Shown here piece by piece: positions 21,145 through 29,787 of a stretch of 31,142 nucleotides of DNA (its first letter is position 1; each line of letters starts with the position of its first letter). The stretch covers positions 1 through 31,142 of the forward strand of contig CAKOSN010000023.1 in NCBI GenBank assembly GCA_934102255.1, in the 5' to 3' direction. Source of the DNA: an uncultured Bacilli bacterium (GTDB lineage: Bacteria > Bacillota_I > Bacilli_A > RF39 > UBA660). Under the pieces are notes generated by a model. That model was not told the DNA's origin, ran no database searches, and saw nothing but the letters and a program-made list of their open reading frames with translations. The position numbers and the translations under genes are program-made.

Positions 21145-23484
21145 ATGGAAAGAGAAAATATCAATTTAAAAACTGGTTTAAGTACCTCTGAGGTTGAAGC
21201 AAGGATTTCCCAGAACTTAGTTAACTATAATGATGTACCGCCAACTAAAACAATTAAACAAATTATCATTAGTAATTTTTGTACCTATTTTAACTTTTTA
21301 AATGTCTTTTTAGGTGGCGCTATCTTGATTGCCGGCATTATAGGTGGTAAATTCTTCGATGCTATTAAAAACTGTCTATTTATGGGTGTAATTATAGCTA
21401 ATAGCATTATCAGTACTATTCAAGAAGTTATTTCTAAAAAAATTATTGATAAGTTATCAGTTTTATCAGCCTCTAAAGTAACGGGTATTCGTAACGGTGT
21501 AAACGTCGAACTAGGTGTTGAAGAAATTGTTTTAGATGATATTCTAGAATATAAACTAGGTAGCCAGGTAGTTGTAGATAGCATTATAAGAGAAGGAACC
21601 GTTGAAGTTAATGAATCCTTCATTACTGGTGAATCGAAAGCTATAACTAAGAAAAAAGGCGATACTCTTTTATCCGGAAGTTTTATTGTTAGTGGTTTTT
21701 GTACCGTTCAAGTTATTCATATTGGAGCCGATAATTATATTTCTAAAATTAGTAAAGAAGCTAAATATAATAAAAAAGCCAATTCTGTCATAATGAGTTC
21801 TTTTGAAGGCTTACTAAAAGTTTTATCTATTGCTATAATTCCCGTTGGCATTCTTTTAATGATAAATCAATTAGAAGTTACTAACAATTTTACTAGTGCC
21901 GTATTTAATACAGTTGGTGCCTTAATTGGTATGATACCCGAGGGTTTACTACTTCTAACTAGTTCCGTTATGGCCGTAAGTGTTGCTAGACTTGCTAAGT
22001 TTAATGTTTTAGTTCAACAACTATACTGTATTGAAACTCTTGCTCGTGTAGATGTTATTTGTCTTGATAAAACGGGCACTATTACCTCTGGAAAGATGAA
22101 CATGAAAGAATTTGTTCCTGATAAAGGAGTAAAAAAAGATTATGTTGATAAAGTTTTAAGTAACTTTAGTTATGCTTTTAAAAATGTTAATGATACCTTA
22201 AAAGCTATCCAAGAAAAATATAGCATCAAGGGTAGTTGGGACGTTGAAAATGTTGTAGAGTTTTCATCAAGTCGTAAGTATAGCGTAGCAACCTTTAAAG
22301 GCGAAGGAACTTTCTTTTTAGGAGCTCCTGAATTTGTTTTAAAAGACCAAGTCAAAAAATATAATGAAATTTTAGATAAGTATAGTGATTATCGTACGCT
22401 TGTTTTAGCTAAAGAAGGCAAAAATACTAAGCAAGTTTTAGGTTTTATTATTATCGAAGATGAAATTAGAGAAACTGCTCCCGCTACTTTAGCTTATTTT
22501 AAAGAGCAGGGGGTTCGAGTAAAAATTATCAGTGGTGATAACTTCAAAACCGTAGCCTCTATTGCCAGAAGAGCCGGCCTAACCGATGTTAATGGCGTTG
22601 ATGCTAGAACTATTACCGAAGAAAATGTAATGGATGCCGTAGAAAAGTATGACGTATTTGGTCGTGTAACTCCTGAGCAAAAGAAAATGCTTATTAAAGC
22701 TTTACAAAGTAAGGAACATACAGTTGCCATGACTGGGGATGGTGTTAACGATGTTTTAGCCTTAAAATCAGCCGATTGTTCCATTGCTATGGCAAGTGGT
22801 TCTGATGCTGCTAAAAATGTTAGTCAATTAGTTTTATTAGATTCTAACTTTGCATCCTTACCGGAAGTTGTTGCCGAAGGCCGAAGAACTATTAATAATG
22901 TTGAAAGGTCCGCATCTTTACTACTTATCAAAACAATATTTACTTCTATTTTAGTTTGTGTTTGTATTTTAACTAAGAGCGAATATTTTTACTTGCCAAT
23001 TCAGTTAAGTCTAATTACAACATGTACTATCAGCGTTCCTTCCTTCTTCTTAGCTCTAGAACCTAATCATAATCGGGTTAAAGGTAACTTTATGTTAAAA
23101 GTAGTTAGCAAGAGTATTCCTCCCGCACTAACCGTTGTCTTTAACGTTATCATGATTTTACTATTTAGAAATCAATTTAATATCGATGCTGATTTGACTA
23201 GTACTTTAATTGTCATCATGACCGGTACTACTGGATTTATTAATTTATCTCGTATAAGTAGACCATTTAATACTTTTAGGACTATTCTTTATACTGTATT
23301 ATTATCTTTATTTTTATATGTTATTATTTACCATAGTAGCTTCTTCTATTTAAGTCAAATCAACTTTAATACTATTCTTTTATATACAGTATTCTATATT
23401 TGCAGTATTTGGGTATTTGATAAATTAACGCTTCTTGTTGATTTTGTTTTAAAAACTTTTGATAAAGAATACATTGGTAATTAA
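21145..23484 (+). CDS. P-type cation-transporting ATPase (CtpE/Exp7-like)
   Basis: 779-residue P-type ATPase. TGES (161-164) in the actuator domain, PEGL (265-268) in the ion-binding fourth helix, the phosphorylation motif DKTGT (308-312), and the hinge motif TGDGVND (530-536) are all intact, and about ten membrane helices are present with six after the hinge. The N-terminus (GLSTSEVEARISQNLVN) and the overall shortness match the group that includes Streptococcus Exp7 and mycobacterial CtpE, the latter linked to calcium uptake; the ion moved here is inferred only. There is no heavy-metal binding domain. The ATG at 21145 follows a GTGGTG ribosome site; the in-frame GTG at 21136 is less likely. 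It is transcribed alone between two strong terminators. Confidence 0.94.
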   Translation: MERENINLKTGLSTSEVEARISQNLVNYNDVPPTKTIKQIIISNFCTYFNFLNVFLGGAILIAGIIGGKFFDAIKNCLFMGVIIANSIISTIQEVISKKIIDKLSVLSASKVTGIRNGVNVELGVEEIVLDDILEYKLGSQVVVDSIIREGTVEVNESFITGESKAITKKKGDTLLSGSFIVSGFCTVQVIHIGADNYISKISKEAKYNKKANSVIMSSFEGLLKVLSIAIIPVGILLMINQLEVTNNFTSAVFNTVGALIGMIPEGLLLLTSSVMAVSVARLAKFNVLVQQLYCIETLARVDVICLDKTGTITSGKMNMKEFVPDKGVKKDYVDKVLSNFSYAFKNVNDTLKAIQEKYSIKGSWDVENVVEFSSSRKYSVATFKGEGTFFLGAPEFVLKDQVKKYNEILDKYSDYRTLVLAKEGKNTKQVLGFIIIEDEIRETAPATLAYFKEQGVRVKIISGDNFKTVASIARRAGLTDVNGVDARTITEENVMDAVEKYDVFGRVTPEQKKMLIKALQSKEHTVAMTGDGVNDVLALKSADCSIAMASGSDAAKNVSQLVLLDSNFASLPEVVAEGRRTINNVERSASLLLIKTIFTSILVCVCILTKSEYFYLPIQLSLITTCTISVPSFFLALEPNHNRVKGNFMLKVVSKSIPPALTVVFNVIMILLFRNQFNIDADLTSTLIVIMTGTTGFINLSRISRPFNTFRTILYTVLLSLFLYVIIYHSSFFYLSQINFNTILLYTVFYICSIWVFDKLTLLVDFVLKTFDKEYIGN

Positions 23485-23512
23485 TATAAATTAAAAGAAA
23501 AATAAATAAAAT

Positions 23513-23544
23513 AAGATTGTCTTAAATATTAGGCAATCTTTTTT
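23513..23544 (+). terminator. intrinsic terminator after the P-type ATPase
   Basis: AAGATTGTCT (23513-23522) pairs with AGGCAATCTT (23531-23540) with one G-U pair, followed by T. Confidence 0.88.
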
Positions 23545-23596
23545 GAAATAAAACTAATAAATTAGTCTAAAAGGACTGGTCTTACTAGGCTTTATT

Positions 23597-23605
23597 TGGT
23601 ATTAT
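23597..23605 (+). promoter_or_regulatory. extended -10 promoter for dxs
   Basis: TTTGG directly before TATTAT (23600-23605), again an extended TGG -10 with a poor -35. GGAAGTG precedes the ATG at 23631. Confidence 0.6.
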
Positions 23606-23630
23606 AGATTTACAACTTGGAAGTGAAAAA

Positions 23631-25517
23631 ATGAAGTTAGAAGATATAAAAAATCCAAAATTTTTAAAAGACATGGATTATCAAGAATTAGATAGATTAA
23701 GTGCTGATATAAGAAAATTTTTAATTGAGAATGTTTCTAAGACTGGGGGACATTTATCATCAAATTTAGGAATTGTTGAACTTACGATGGCTATTCATCG
23801 TAACTTTGATTGTCCTAAAGATAAAATTATATTTGATGTAGGTCATCAAGCCTACGTTCATAAAATATTGACTGGTCGCGCCAAAGACTTTAAAAATTTA
23901 AGAAAGCTTAATGGCTTGTCAGGATTTCAAAAAATGAGTGAATCAGTATTTGATAATTATGAAGCCGGGCATTCCTCAACGAGTCTTTCAGCTGCTTTAG
24001 GATTTGCGCTGGCCCGTGATATGAAAAAAGAAGATAATAACGTTATTGCCGTTATCGGCGACGGTTCCATTGGCAATGGCTTGTGTTACGAGGCCTTAAA
24101 TCACATTGGAGATACTAAAACTAAATTAATTGTCATCTTAAATGATAATGAGATGAGTATTTCTCAGAATGTTGGGGCTCTTCATAATACTTTAGATAAA
24201 ATTAGAAGTACAAAAAAGTACCATAAAACAATGCAAGATACCAAAAGTGTTTTGCAACGTATCCCTGGTATAGGTAAATATTTGTATCGTTTGATGAAAT
24301 ATATAAAAGAATCATTTAAAAAGTTATATATGAAAGAAGGGTACTTATTTGAAGAATTTGGTCTTAACTATTATGGTCCAATTAACGGTCATGATTTTAA
24401 AGAACTAGATAAGTATTTACAAATGGCTAAAAATGAATCTCAGCCTGTCTTACTCCACGTTATTACTAAAAAAGGTAAAGGCTATAAATATGCTGAAGAA
24501 GATAAGATTGGTCTTTGGCATGGTGTCGGTCCTTTTGATATCGAAACCGGCAAAATGTTAGGAAGCTCTAATGATAAGATTTCTTGGAGTGATGCTATTA
24601 CCAAACACTTAATTAATATAGCTAAAAAAGATAAAAAAATTATCGCTATAACTCCGGCGATGGCTAACGGTAGTAAACTAAATTGTTTTAAAGAAAAATA
24701 CCCTGACCGCTTTATTGATGTTGGTATAGCTGAGGAACATGCTTTGGTTTTAGCTAATGCTTTTGCACTCGAAGGTGAAAAGCCCTTTGTTTCTATCTAT
24801 TCAACCTTTTTACAAAGAGGATATGATGAGATTCAGCAAGACCTTGCGCGTATGAATGGTAACGTAGTTATTGGGATTGACCGTGCCGGAATAGTTGGCG
24901 AAGACGGAGAAACTCATCAAGGTATCTTTGATGTTGCTATCTTAAATAATATTCCTAATATAATTATCATGGCCCCTCATAATAATAAAGAAGCCGGAGA
25001 TATGCTATATACTGCCTTTAAAACTAAAGGCTTAGTAGCTATTCGTTATTCTAAAGATAAGATTTTCTATGAAAATACTACTTATGAACTGCAAACCATT
25101 GGTTCTTGGGAGATTATGAGTTATCCAGAAAAAATTGCTTGTAATGGTTACATAATAAGCTATGGCGACTTTTTAAACACAGCTTTAGAAGTAAGAGAAG
25201 AATTAAAAACTAAAAATATTTATTTAAACGTTATCAATGCTCGTTATATAAAACCTATGGATACCAAAGTCTTAAAAATGTTAGTAAAACAAAATAAACC
25301 TGTATTTGTTTATGAAGAGGTAGTAAGTATCGGTTCTTTAGGTAGTGAAATAGCCAAATACTTACTAGAGCAAGGATTTAATAATATCTACGAAAACTAT
25401 ACTGTACCTGATGAATTTATAAAACAAGGTAAAAGAAATGAAATTATCAATTTACTACACCTAGATAAGAATAGTATAATAAAAGATATAGAAAAGAAGA
25501 TGAAAAAATGCAAATAG
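23631..25517 (+). CDS. dxs: 1-deoxy-D-xylulose-5-phosphate synthase
   Basis: First enzyme of the MEP pathway: condenses pyruvate and glyceraldehyde 3-phosphate, with loss of CO2, into DXP for isoprenoids, thiamine and pyridoxal. The 628-residue product carries the thiamine-diphosphate site GDGSIGNG (143-150) with the metal-binding ND at 171-172, and the catalytic Glu in DVGIAEEHALV (E368), followed by FVSIYSTFLQRGYDEIQQD. The early GHLSSNLGIVELT (40-52) and GHQAYVHKILTGR are characteristic of DXS as against transketolase. Length is normal. It overlaps the next gene by ten bases. No other MEP gene lies in the window. Confidence 0.96.
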   Translation: MKLEDIKNPKFLKDMDYQELDRLSADIRKFLIENVSKTGGHLSSNLGIVELTMAIHRNFDCPKDKIIFDVGHQAYVHKILTGRAKDFKNLRKLNGLSGFQKMSESVFDNYEAGHSSTSLSAALGFALARDMKKEDNNVIAVIGDGSIGNGLCYEALNHIGDTKTKLIVILNDNEMSISQNVGALHNTLDKIRSTKKYHKTMQDTKSVLQRIPGIGKYLYRLMKYIKESFKKLYMKEGYLFEEFGLNYYGPINGHDFKELDKYLQMAKNESQPVLLHVITKKGKGYKYAEEDKIGLWHGVGPFDIETGKMLGSSNDKISWSDAITKHLINIAKKDKKIIAITPAMANGSKLNCFKEKYPDRFIDVGIAEEHALVLANAFALEGEKPFVSIYSTFLQRGYDEIQQDLARMNGNVVIGIDRAGIVGEDGETHQGIFDVAILNNIPNIIIMAPHNNKEAGDMLYTAFKTKGLVAIRYSKDKIFYENTTYELQTIGSWEIMSYPEKIACNGYIISYGDFLNTALEVREELKTKNIYLNVINARYIKPMDTKVLKMLVKQNKPVFVYEEVVSIGSLGSEIAKYLLEQGFNNIYENYTVPDEFIKQGKRNEIINLLHLDKNSIIKDIEKKMKKCK

Positions 25518-25852
25518 AAGTTAAAACAGTAAAATTATGTGTAATGGTACCAATAGAGTATACAGAATCTTTAAGAAGTGCGATTGGCAAGTACCCTTGT
25601 GGTATTCAAGGTAATTATAGTGAATGTATGAATATTACTAGATGTAATTGCACCTTTAGGCCAAATGATAAAGCTAACCCTTTTAAAGGAAGTAATGGCG
25701 TTTTAGAACGCTCGATTGAAGATAAAATTGAAGTTGTCTGTGATATTGATAAAGTAAAAGGCCTAATTAAAGTAATTAAAGAAAATCATCCTTATGAAGA
25801 AGTAGGAATTGATATTTACCCCTTAATTGATTTAGATTCTTTTAAAGATTAA
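25508..25852 (+). CDS. NIF3/YqfO-type PII/CutA-like domain protein
   Basis: 114-residue protein consisting of the small ferredoxin-like domain that is inserted in NIF3/YqfO proteins and also occurs alone (structurally like PII and CutA). The signature residues are KLCVMVPIEYTESLRSAI at the start, G-x-Y-x-x-C (GNYSECMN), a TFRPND-x-ANPF-x-GSNG turn, the acidic VLERSIEDKIEVVCD strand, and the closing ENHPYEEVGIDIYPL with the conserved HPYEE. The biochemical role of stand-alone members is unknown. The gene starts ten bases inside dxs with only a weak ribosome site, so its translation probably depends on dxs. Confidence 0.85.
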   Translation: MQIEVKTVKLCVMVPIEYTESLRSAIGKYPCGIQGNYSECMNITRCNCTFRPNDKANPFKGSNGVLERSIEDKIEVVCDIDKVKGLIKVIKENHPYEEVGIDIYPLIDLDSFKD

Positions 25853-25887
25853 ATATAAAAAGCATAAAATATATTAGGTGGTAATAA

Positions 25888-26130
25888 ATGGGTGATATAG
25901 TAGTTTTTCATACCAAAGAAGAACAGGAAATATTAAGACAAATAGCCGAACAAGAAATACTAAAAGGTAATATCTTAGGTCAAGCTAAAAATCCGCATGA
26001 TAATACGATTTTTGAAGCAATAGATGATGTTGATATTGAAATTCAAGAATTATTAAATATGCTAGAAGCTAAAAGAGAAGAAAATGCTAAAAGAAGCATT
26101 GTAAACCAAAGAAGATTACAAAAAAAATAA
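25888..26130 (+). CDS. small hypothetical protein, 80 aa
   Basis: 80-residue acidic protein, mostly helical: MGDIVVFHTKEEQEILRQIA, then EQEILKGNILGQAKNPHDN, then IDDVDIEIQELLNMLEAKRE, ending in a basic tail NQRRLQKK. No membrane segment, cysteine cluster or known motif. TTAGGTGG lies before the ATG. It is probably the last gene of the dxs transcript (35-base gap, no terminator between) and is closed by a strong terminator. I do not recognise the family. Confidence 0.75.
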   Translation: MGDIVVFHTKEEQEILRQIAEQEILKGNILGQAKNPHDNTIFEAIDDVDIEIQELLNMLEAKREENAKRSIVNQRRLQKK

Positions 26131-26134
26131 TATT

Positions 26135-26183
26135 AAAATGGATAATAATTAATACAATATTATTAATACTATCCATTTTTTCT
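26135..26183 (+). terminator. strong intrinsic terminator of the dxs operon
   Basis: AAAATGGATA (26135-26144) pairs exactly with TATCCATTTT (26170-26179). An inner stem ATTAATA/TATTAAT extends it. T-rich tail. Confidence 0.9.
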
Positions 26184-26225
26184 TTAATAAAAATTATATT
26201 GTGCTATACTATCCTTATAGGATAG
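26183..26225 (+). promoter_or_regulatory. promoter with a dyad centred on the start site
   Basis: -35 TTTAAT (26183-26188), 16-nt spacer, extended -10 TGC plus TATACT (26205-26210). Overlapping its end is a perfect dyad, CTATCCT (26209-26215), TAT, AGGATAG (26219-26225), centred about where transcription should begin and reaching into the ribosome site AGGAA. It could be an operator or a 5'-end hairpin. Confidence 0.6.
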
Positions 26226-26234
26226 GAATTATAT

Positions 26235-27230
26235 ATGAGTAAAATTAGTTATGTGTTAAAAAGAATTAGAAAGATGAATTATCAAAAAATGTTCGCGGCA
26301 ATTAAAGAAATTAGCCAAGAAACGAAAAAGAGTAAGTTATTTATCTTTAATGATATGATTTATTGTGGGTTTAAATATCAGGCAGGATATTCTGATTATA
26401 AATTATATAAAATGTATAATATGAATGCTTCAGAAAGAAAAACAATTATTACTAGAGGAATAAATAATAATATTGTCAAAAAATATAATAATCAAGCTTA
26501 TATTGACCGCTTTGAAAATAAAGCCTTGTTTAATAAGCTATTTGCTAAATATTTAAATAGAGAATGGCTTTTTTTAGAAGAAGCTAGTTTAGATGATTTT
26601 AAAAAGTATACTGGTAAAAAGAAGAAAATAATAGTAAAACCACTTTCTTTAAGCTGTGGCCGTGGCGTTGAAAAAATTAATTTAGAAGGTAAAGATTTAG
26701 CCAAAATTTATGATGAACTTTTAAAAAGTGGGAGGACTTTAGTAGAAGATGTAGCTCCGCAAAATGCGGAATTAAATAAAATTTATCCCTATTCCGTAAA
26801 TACTTTAAGAGTAGTTACGTTAAAAGGACACGTAGTTTGCATTTTCTTGCGTATTGGCAACAACGGTAATGTCGTTGATAATTTTAATCATGGCGGTATG
26901 GTTGTTCCCGTTGATATTGAAACTGGTAAAATTGATTATCCGGCTCTTGATAAAAATGGTAATACTTATGAAATTCATCCAATGACTAAAGTAAAAATTA
27001 CCGGTACTATCGTTCCTATGATAGATGAAGTAAAAAAACTATGTATTGATGCTTGTAAAGTTGTACCTGAAATCGGCTATATAGCGTGGGACGTTTGTCT
27101 TGGAGAAACTAAGCCTTGTTTAATCGAAGGCAATGATTTTCCAGGCCATGACTTATACCAGTTGCCAGTACACCGCAAAGGAAATATCGGTCTATTGCCT
27201 GTATTTGAAAAAGTCATGCAAGAAGATTAA
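26235..27230 (+). CDS. sugar-transfer-associated ATP-grasp protein
   Basis: 331-residue soluble protein of the ATP-grasp superfamily, type found with sugar-transfer gene sets (ATPgrasp_ST). Visible features: N-terminal helical region (1-80) with DMIYCGFKYQAGYSDY, KKKIIVKPLSLSCGRGVEKI (P-loop-like ATP lysine and glycine loop, about 133-152), LVEDVAPQN (ATP-contacting Glu), YSVNTLRVVTL, the metal-site region DNFNHGGMVVPVD, and the closing IGYIAWDVCL plus LIEGNDFPGHDLYQ with the acidic and Asn metal ligands. Members ligate a carboxylate to an amine or similar during capsule or wall-polymer synthesis; the substrate is not known. It fits the envelope theme of the window but is not adjacent to the other glycan genes. 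Confidence 0.88.
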   Translation: MSKISYVLKRIRKMNYQKMFAAIKEISQETKKSKLFIFNDMIYCGFKYQAGYSDYKLYKMYNMNASERKTIITRGINNNIVKKYNNQAYIDRFENKALFNKLFAKYLNREWLFLEEASLDDFKKYTGKKKKIIVKPLSLSCGRGVEKINLEGKDLAKIYDELLKSGRTLVEDVAPQNAELNKIYPYSVNTLRVVTLKGHVVCIFLRIGNNGNVVDNFNHGGMVVPVDIETGKIDYPALDKNGNTYEIHPMTKVKITGTIVPMIDEVKKLCIDACKVVPEIGYIAWDVCLGETKPCLIEGNDFPGHDLYQLPVHRKGNIGLLPVFEKVMQED

Positions 27231-27254
27231 CTTAAAGACTAGAATTTAATATTA

Positions 27255-27283
27255 TTCATAATTTAAAAGATATATGATACAAT
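27255..27283 (+). promoter_or_regulatory. promoter for the DUF2207 genes
   Basis: -35 TTCATA (27255-27260), 17-nt spacer, -10 TACAAT (27278-27283) with a TGA extension. AGTAGG precedes the ATG at 27310. Confidence 0.6.
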
Positions 27284-27309
27284 TATAGTGATTAGAGAGT
27301 AGGCGTTTT

Positions 27310-29685
27310 ATGAAACATTTTTTTAGAATATTGGGTTTATTACTGATTTTTCCCCTTATCGTCTTGGCTGACGGCGTAGAAGATTATTATATTAATGCTA
27401 CAGTTGAAGCAGACGGCTCTTTATTAGTTGAAGAATATTTTACTTTAAGTGGAACTTATAATGGCTATGAAAGAATAATTAACTACCGTAACAGTAGTGC
27501 CACTCCTTTTGATATAAATGCCAGTAGCTATGGTGGTTCATCCGCTCACAATGGTAGTGGTCTGGAGATATTAGAGGTAGGTGGGGCCAGTAGCTATTTT
27601 AAAGGTGATTTTGAAAATTTAAGTATTGATACTTTTACTTACGATGATGATGCTACCAAAGGTACTTATGGTGTTTATAATTATGATACAACTTCAAATG
27701 GTAAAGATATCATGATATATAATCCCTCAAGGAGAGGTAAAGCCTTTTATATAAAATATCGTCTTAAAGACATGGCTATTCTTTTTAATGATGTAGGAGA
27801 AATTGGTTGGAATGTTATAGGTGATGCCTTTAGAGAAGATATTGAGGCCTTAGTAATAACTCTAAATGTTCCAGGTAATACCGGTGAGTTAAAAGCTTGG
27901 GCTCACGGACCTTTAACTGGCTTTATAACAGTTGATAGTAATGAAAAAGCCACATTTACCATAAGCAATTTAAGTGCTTATACATCGATTGATATTCGTA
28001 GTACTTTTAATCCTAGTGTTATCGCTAGTAGTACTAAAAAATATGATACCAATGCTTTAGATAAAATCTTAGCTTATGAAATTAAGAAAGCCGAAGAAGC
28101 TAATGAACAAAGAAGACAAAATGAGGCTAACAATGAGAAAAATGCCTTATATTATTTAAATAACTTTGAAAGTAATATTACTAGGGATAATTATAACTTA
28201 GCTTATAAAGCCATTAATATTTTAATGGACGGTGATACGAAAACTAGTTATTTAGAAGAATTAAAAACTTATAAAGAAAAGCTAGATAAAATTGAAGAGG
28301 CTGCTGCCTTAGAAAGTCTTGATACTTTAGAGGCAAAACTTAATATGGATTGTTATGAAGATGCTACCAAAAAAATTCTAGTTTTAGATAATGAAACTTT
28401 AAAAGCTCAATATCAAGAACGTCTAAATACTATTTATGTTAAATTAGAAAAAAAAGAAAAAGAAAGAGATAATCTTCGTATCGCTGGTGGCATTGGTTTA
28501 GGCATTTATATTTGCTATTTATGTACTGTAATTTATAAAAAGTATAAAAAAGACCCCGAAGTAGAATTTAACAACGATTATTTAAGAGAAATACCTGATG
28601 AAGCAACTCCTGAAGACGTATCTTATTTATTTGATAAAAATATAAGTGATAAAGCCATGTCGGCCTCTATTATGGATTTAATTAGAAGAAAAGTTATTAC
28701 CCAAGAAAAAATTGATGATAAAAATTATCGTTTAACCCTACATAGTGATATATCTATTAGCCTTAAAGATAGTAAACTAGTAAAAGTTATTTTTGGCAAT
28801 AAAACAGAAATAACTACTAAAGAAATGAAAAGAAATGCTAGACTTTCTTATAATTCTGTCGTTAGTAATTATAATTACTATAAAAAACAAGCCTTAGAAG
28901 ATGCCACAAACAAATTATATTATGAAGATAATGTAAAAAAGATAATTAATTCTGGTAATAAATCAAATAATCCAAAAGTTATATTTATTGTAATAGCGTT
29001 CTTCATTTGTTGCTTCTTTCCACCATTATTCTTAGTAGGAATTCTAGCTTTAATAGGTTATTCAATTTATAAATATATTAAAAGCTTTAAAGAAGATGTT
29101 GGTAAAGGACTTATAGTTTCTAACTTACTAGTTATTGGTTTAATAAGTATTGGCTTTACAATATATATTATGAGTGCTAACTTCCTATATAAAAACTCTT
29201 TATTTGCTTACTTATTATTACTATTATTTGTAATTTGCGTTAGTGTTTGGTTTGCTATTCCTACTAAAAGAACTTATGACGGCGCTCTTGCTTATAAAAA
29301 ATGGAAAGCTTTAGAAAAATTCTTAAAAGACTTTGGTTCTTTTGCTGATAAAGAAGTACCAGAAATTACTTTATGGGAAAAATATTTAGTATATGCAACC
29401 CTTTTTGGTTGTGCTAAAGAAGTATCTAAAGTTATGGATATGCGTTTTAAAGAATATAATATGTCCGGCATCGATTACTACGATTCATGGGCAACAAGTT
29501 ATTATATAAATGATTTAATAAGCTCGGCTGTAAGAACATCAGTTGCCAGTGCCCAGAGTGCTAAAGCAGCTAGTGAGTCTTCATCATCATCCAGCGGTTC
29601 TTGGTCAAGTGGCTCCGGTGGTGGCGGCGGATTCTCTAGTGGCGGCGGTTCCTTCGGTGGCGGCGGCGGCGGCGGTCGCTTCTAA
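27310..29685 (+). CDS. DUF2207 membrane protein with Gly/Ser tail
   Basis: 791-residue membrane protein. Signal peptide at 1-20; extracytoplasmic DUF2207 beta domain at about 21-240 opening with VEDYYINATVEADGSLLVEE; a helical/coiled-coil region (250-390); a first membrane helix (391-410); a cytoplasmic domain with a winged-helix-like DLIRRKVITQEKIDDKNYRL block (about 430-550); further membrane helices at about 556-590, 601-621 and 630-652; and the family's hallmark AYKKWKALEKFLKDFGSF with LWEKYLVYATLFGCAKEV (661-705). The last 35 residues are Ser then Gly repeats ending GGGGR F, typical of DUF2207 proteins. The role of the family is unknown; an envelope function is usual. It is followed by a shortened paralogue. 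Confidence 0.92.
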   Translation: MKHFFRILGLLLIFPLIVLADGVEDYYINATVEADGSLLVEEYFTLSGTYNGYERIINYRNSSATPFDINASSYGGSSAHNGSGLEILEVGGASSYFKGDFENLSIDTFTYDDDATKGTYGVYNYDTTSNGKDIMIYNPSRRGKAFYIKYRLKDMAILFNDVGEIGWNVIGDAFREDIEALVITLNVPGNTGELKAWAHGPLTGFITVDSNEKATFTISNLSAYTSIDIRSTFNPSVIASSTKKYDTNALDKILAYEIKKAEEANEQRRQNEANNEKNALYYLNNFESNITRDNYNLAYKAINILMDGDTKTSYLEELKTYKEKLDKIEEAAALESLDTLEAKLNMDCYEDATKKILVLDNETLKAQYQERLNTIYVKLEKKEKERDNLRIAGGIGLGIYICYLCTVIYKKYKKDPEVEFNNDYLREIPDEATPEDVSYLFDKNISDKAMSASIMDLIRRKVITQEKIDDKNYRLTLHSDISISLKDSKLVKVIFGNKTEITTKEMKRNARLSYNSVVSNYNYYKKQALEDATNKLYYEDNVKKIINSGNKSNNPKVIFIVIAFFICCFFPPLFLVGILALIGYSIYKYIKSFKEDVGKGLIVSNLLVIGLISIGFTIYIMSANFLYKNSLFAYLLLLLFVICVSVWFAIPTKRTYDGALAYKKWKALEKFLKDFGSFADKEVPEITLWEKYLVYATLFGCAKEVSKVMDMRFKEYNMSGIDYYDSWATSYYINDLISSAVRTSVASAQSAKAASESSSSSSGSWSSGSGGGGGFSSGGGSFGGGGGGGRF

Positions 29686-29716
29686 AATGTTAAAATTTAT
29701 TAAATGAACAAATAAA

Positions 29717-29754
29717 GTCATAGATATTTTAGAAAATTTTAAAATATTTATGAC
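29717..29754 (+). terminator. long hairpin between the DUF2207 genes
   Basis: GTCATAGATATTTT (29717-29730) pairs with AAAATATTTATGAC (29741-29754), a 14-bp stem with one G-U pair. The tail after it (TATTCATTTT) is only moderately T-rich, so it may be a partial terminator or an mRNA-stabilising or processing hairpin. Confidence 0.6.
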
Positions 29755-29787
29755 TATTCATTTTAAATAGAGGATAAAAGGTGTTAA

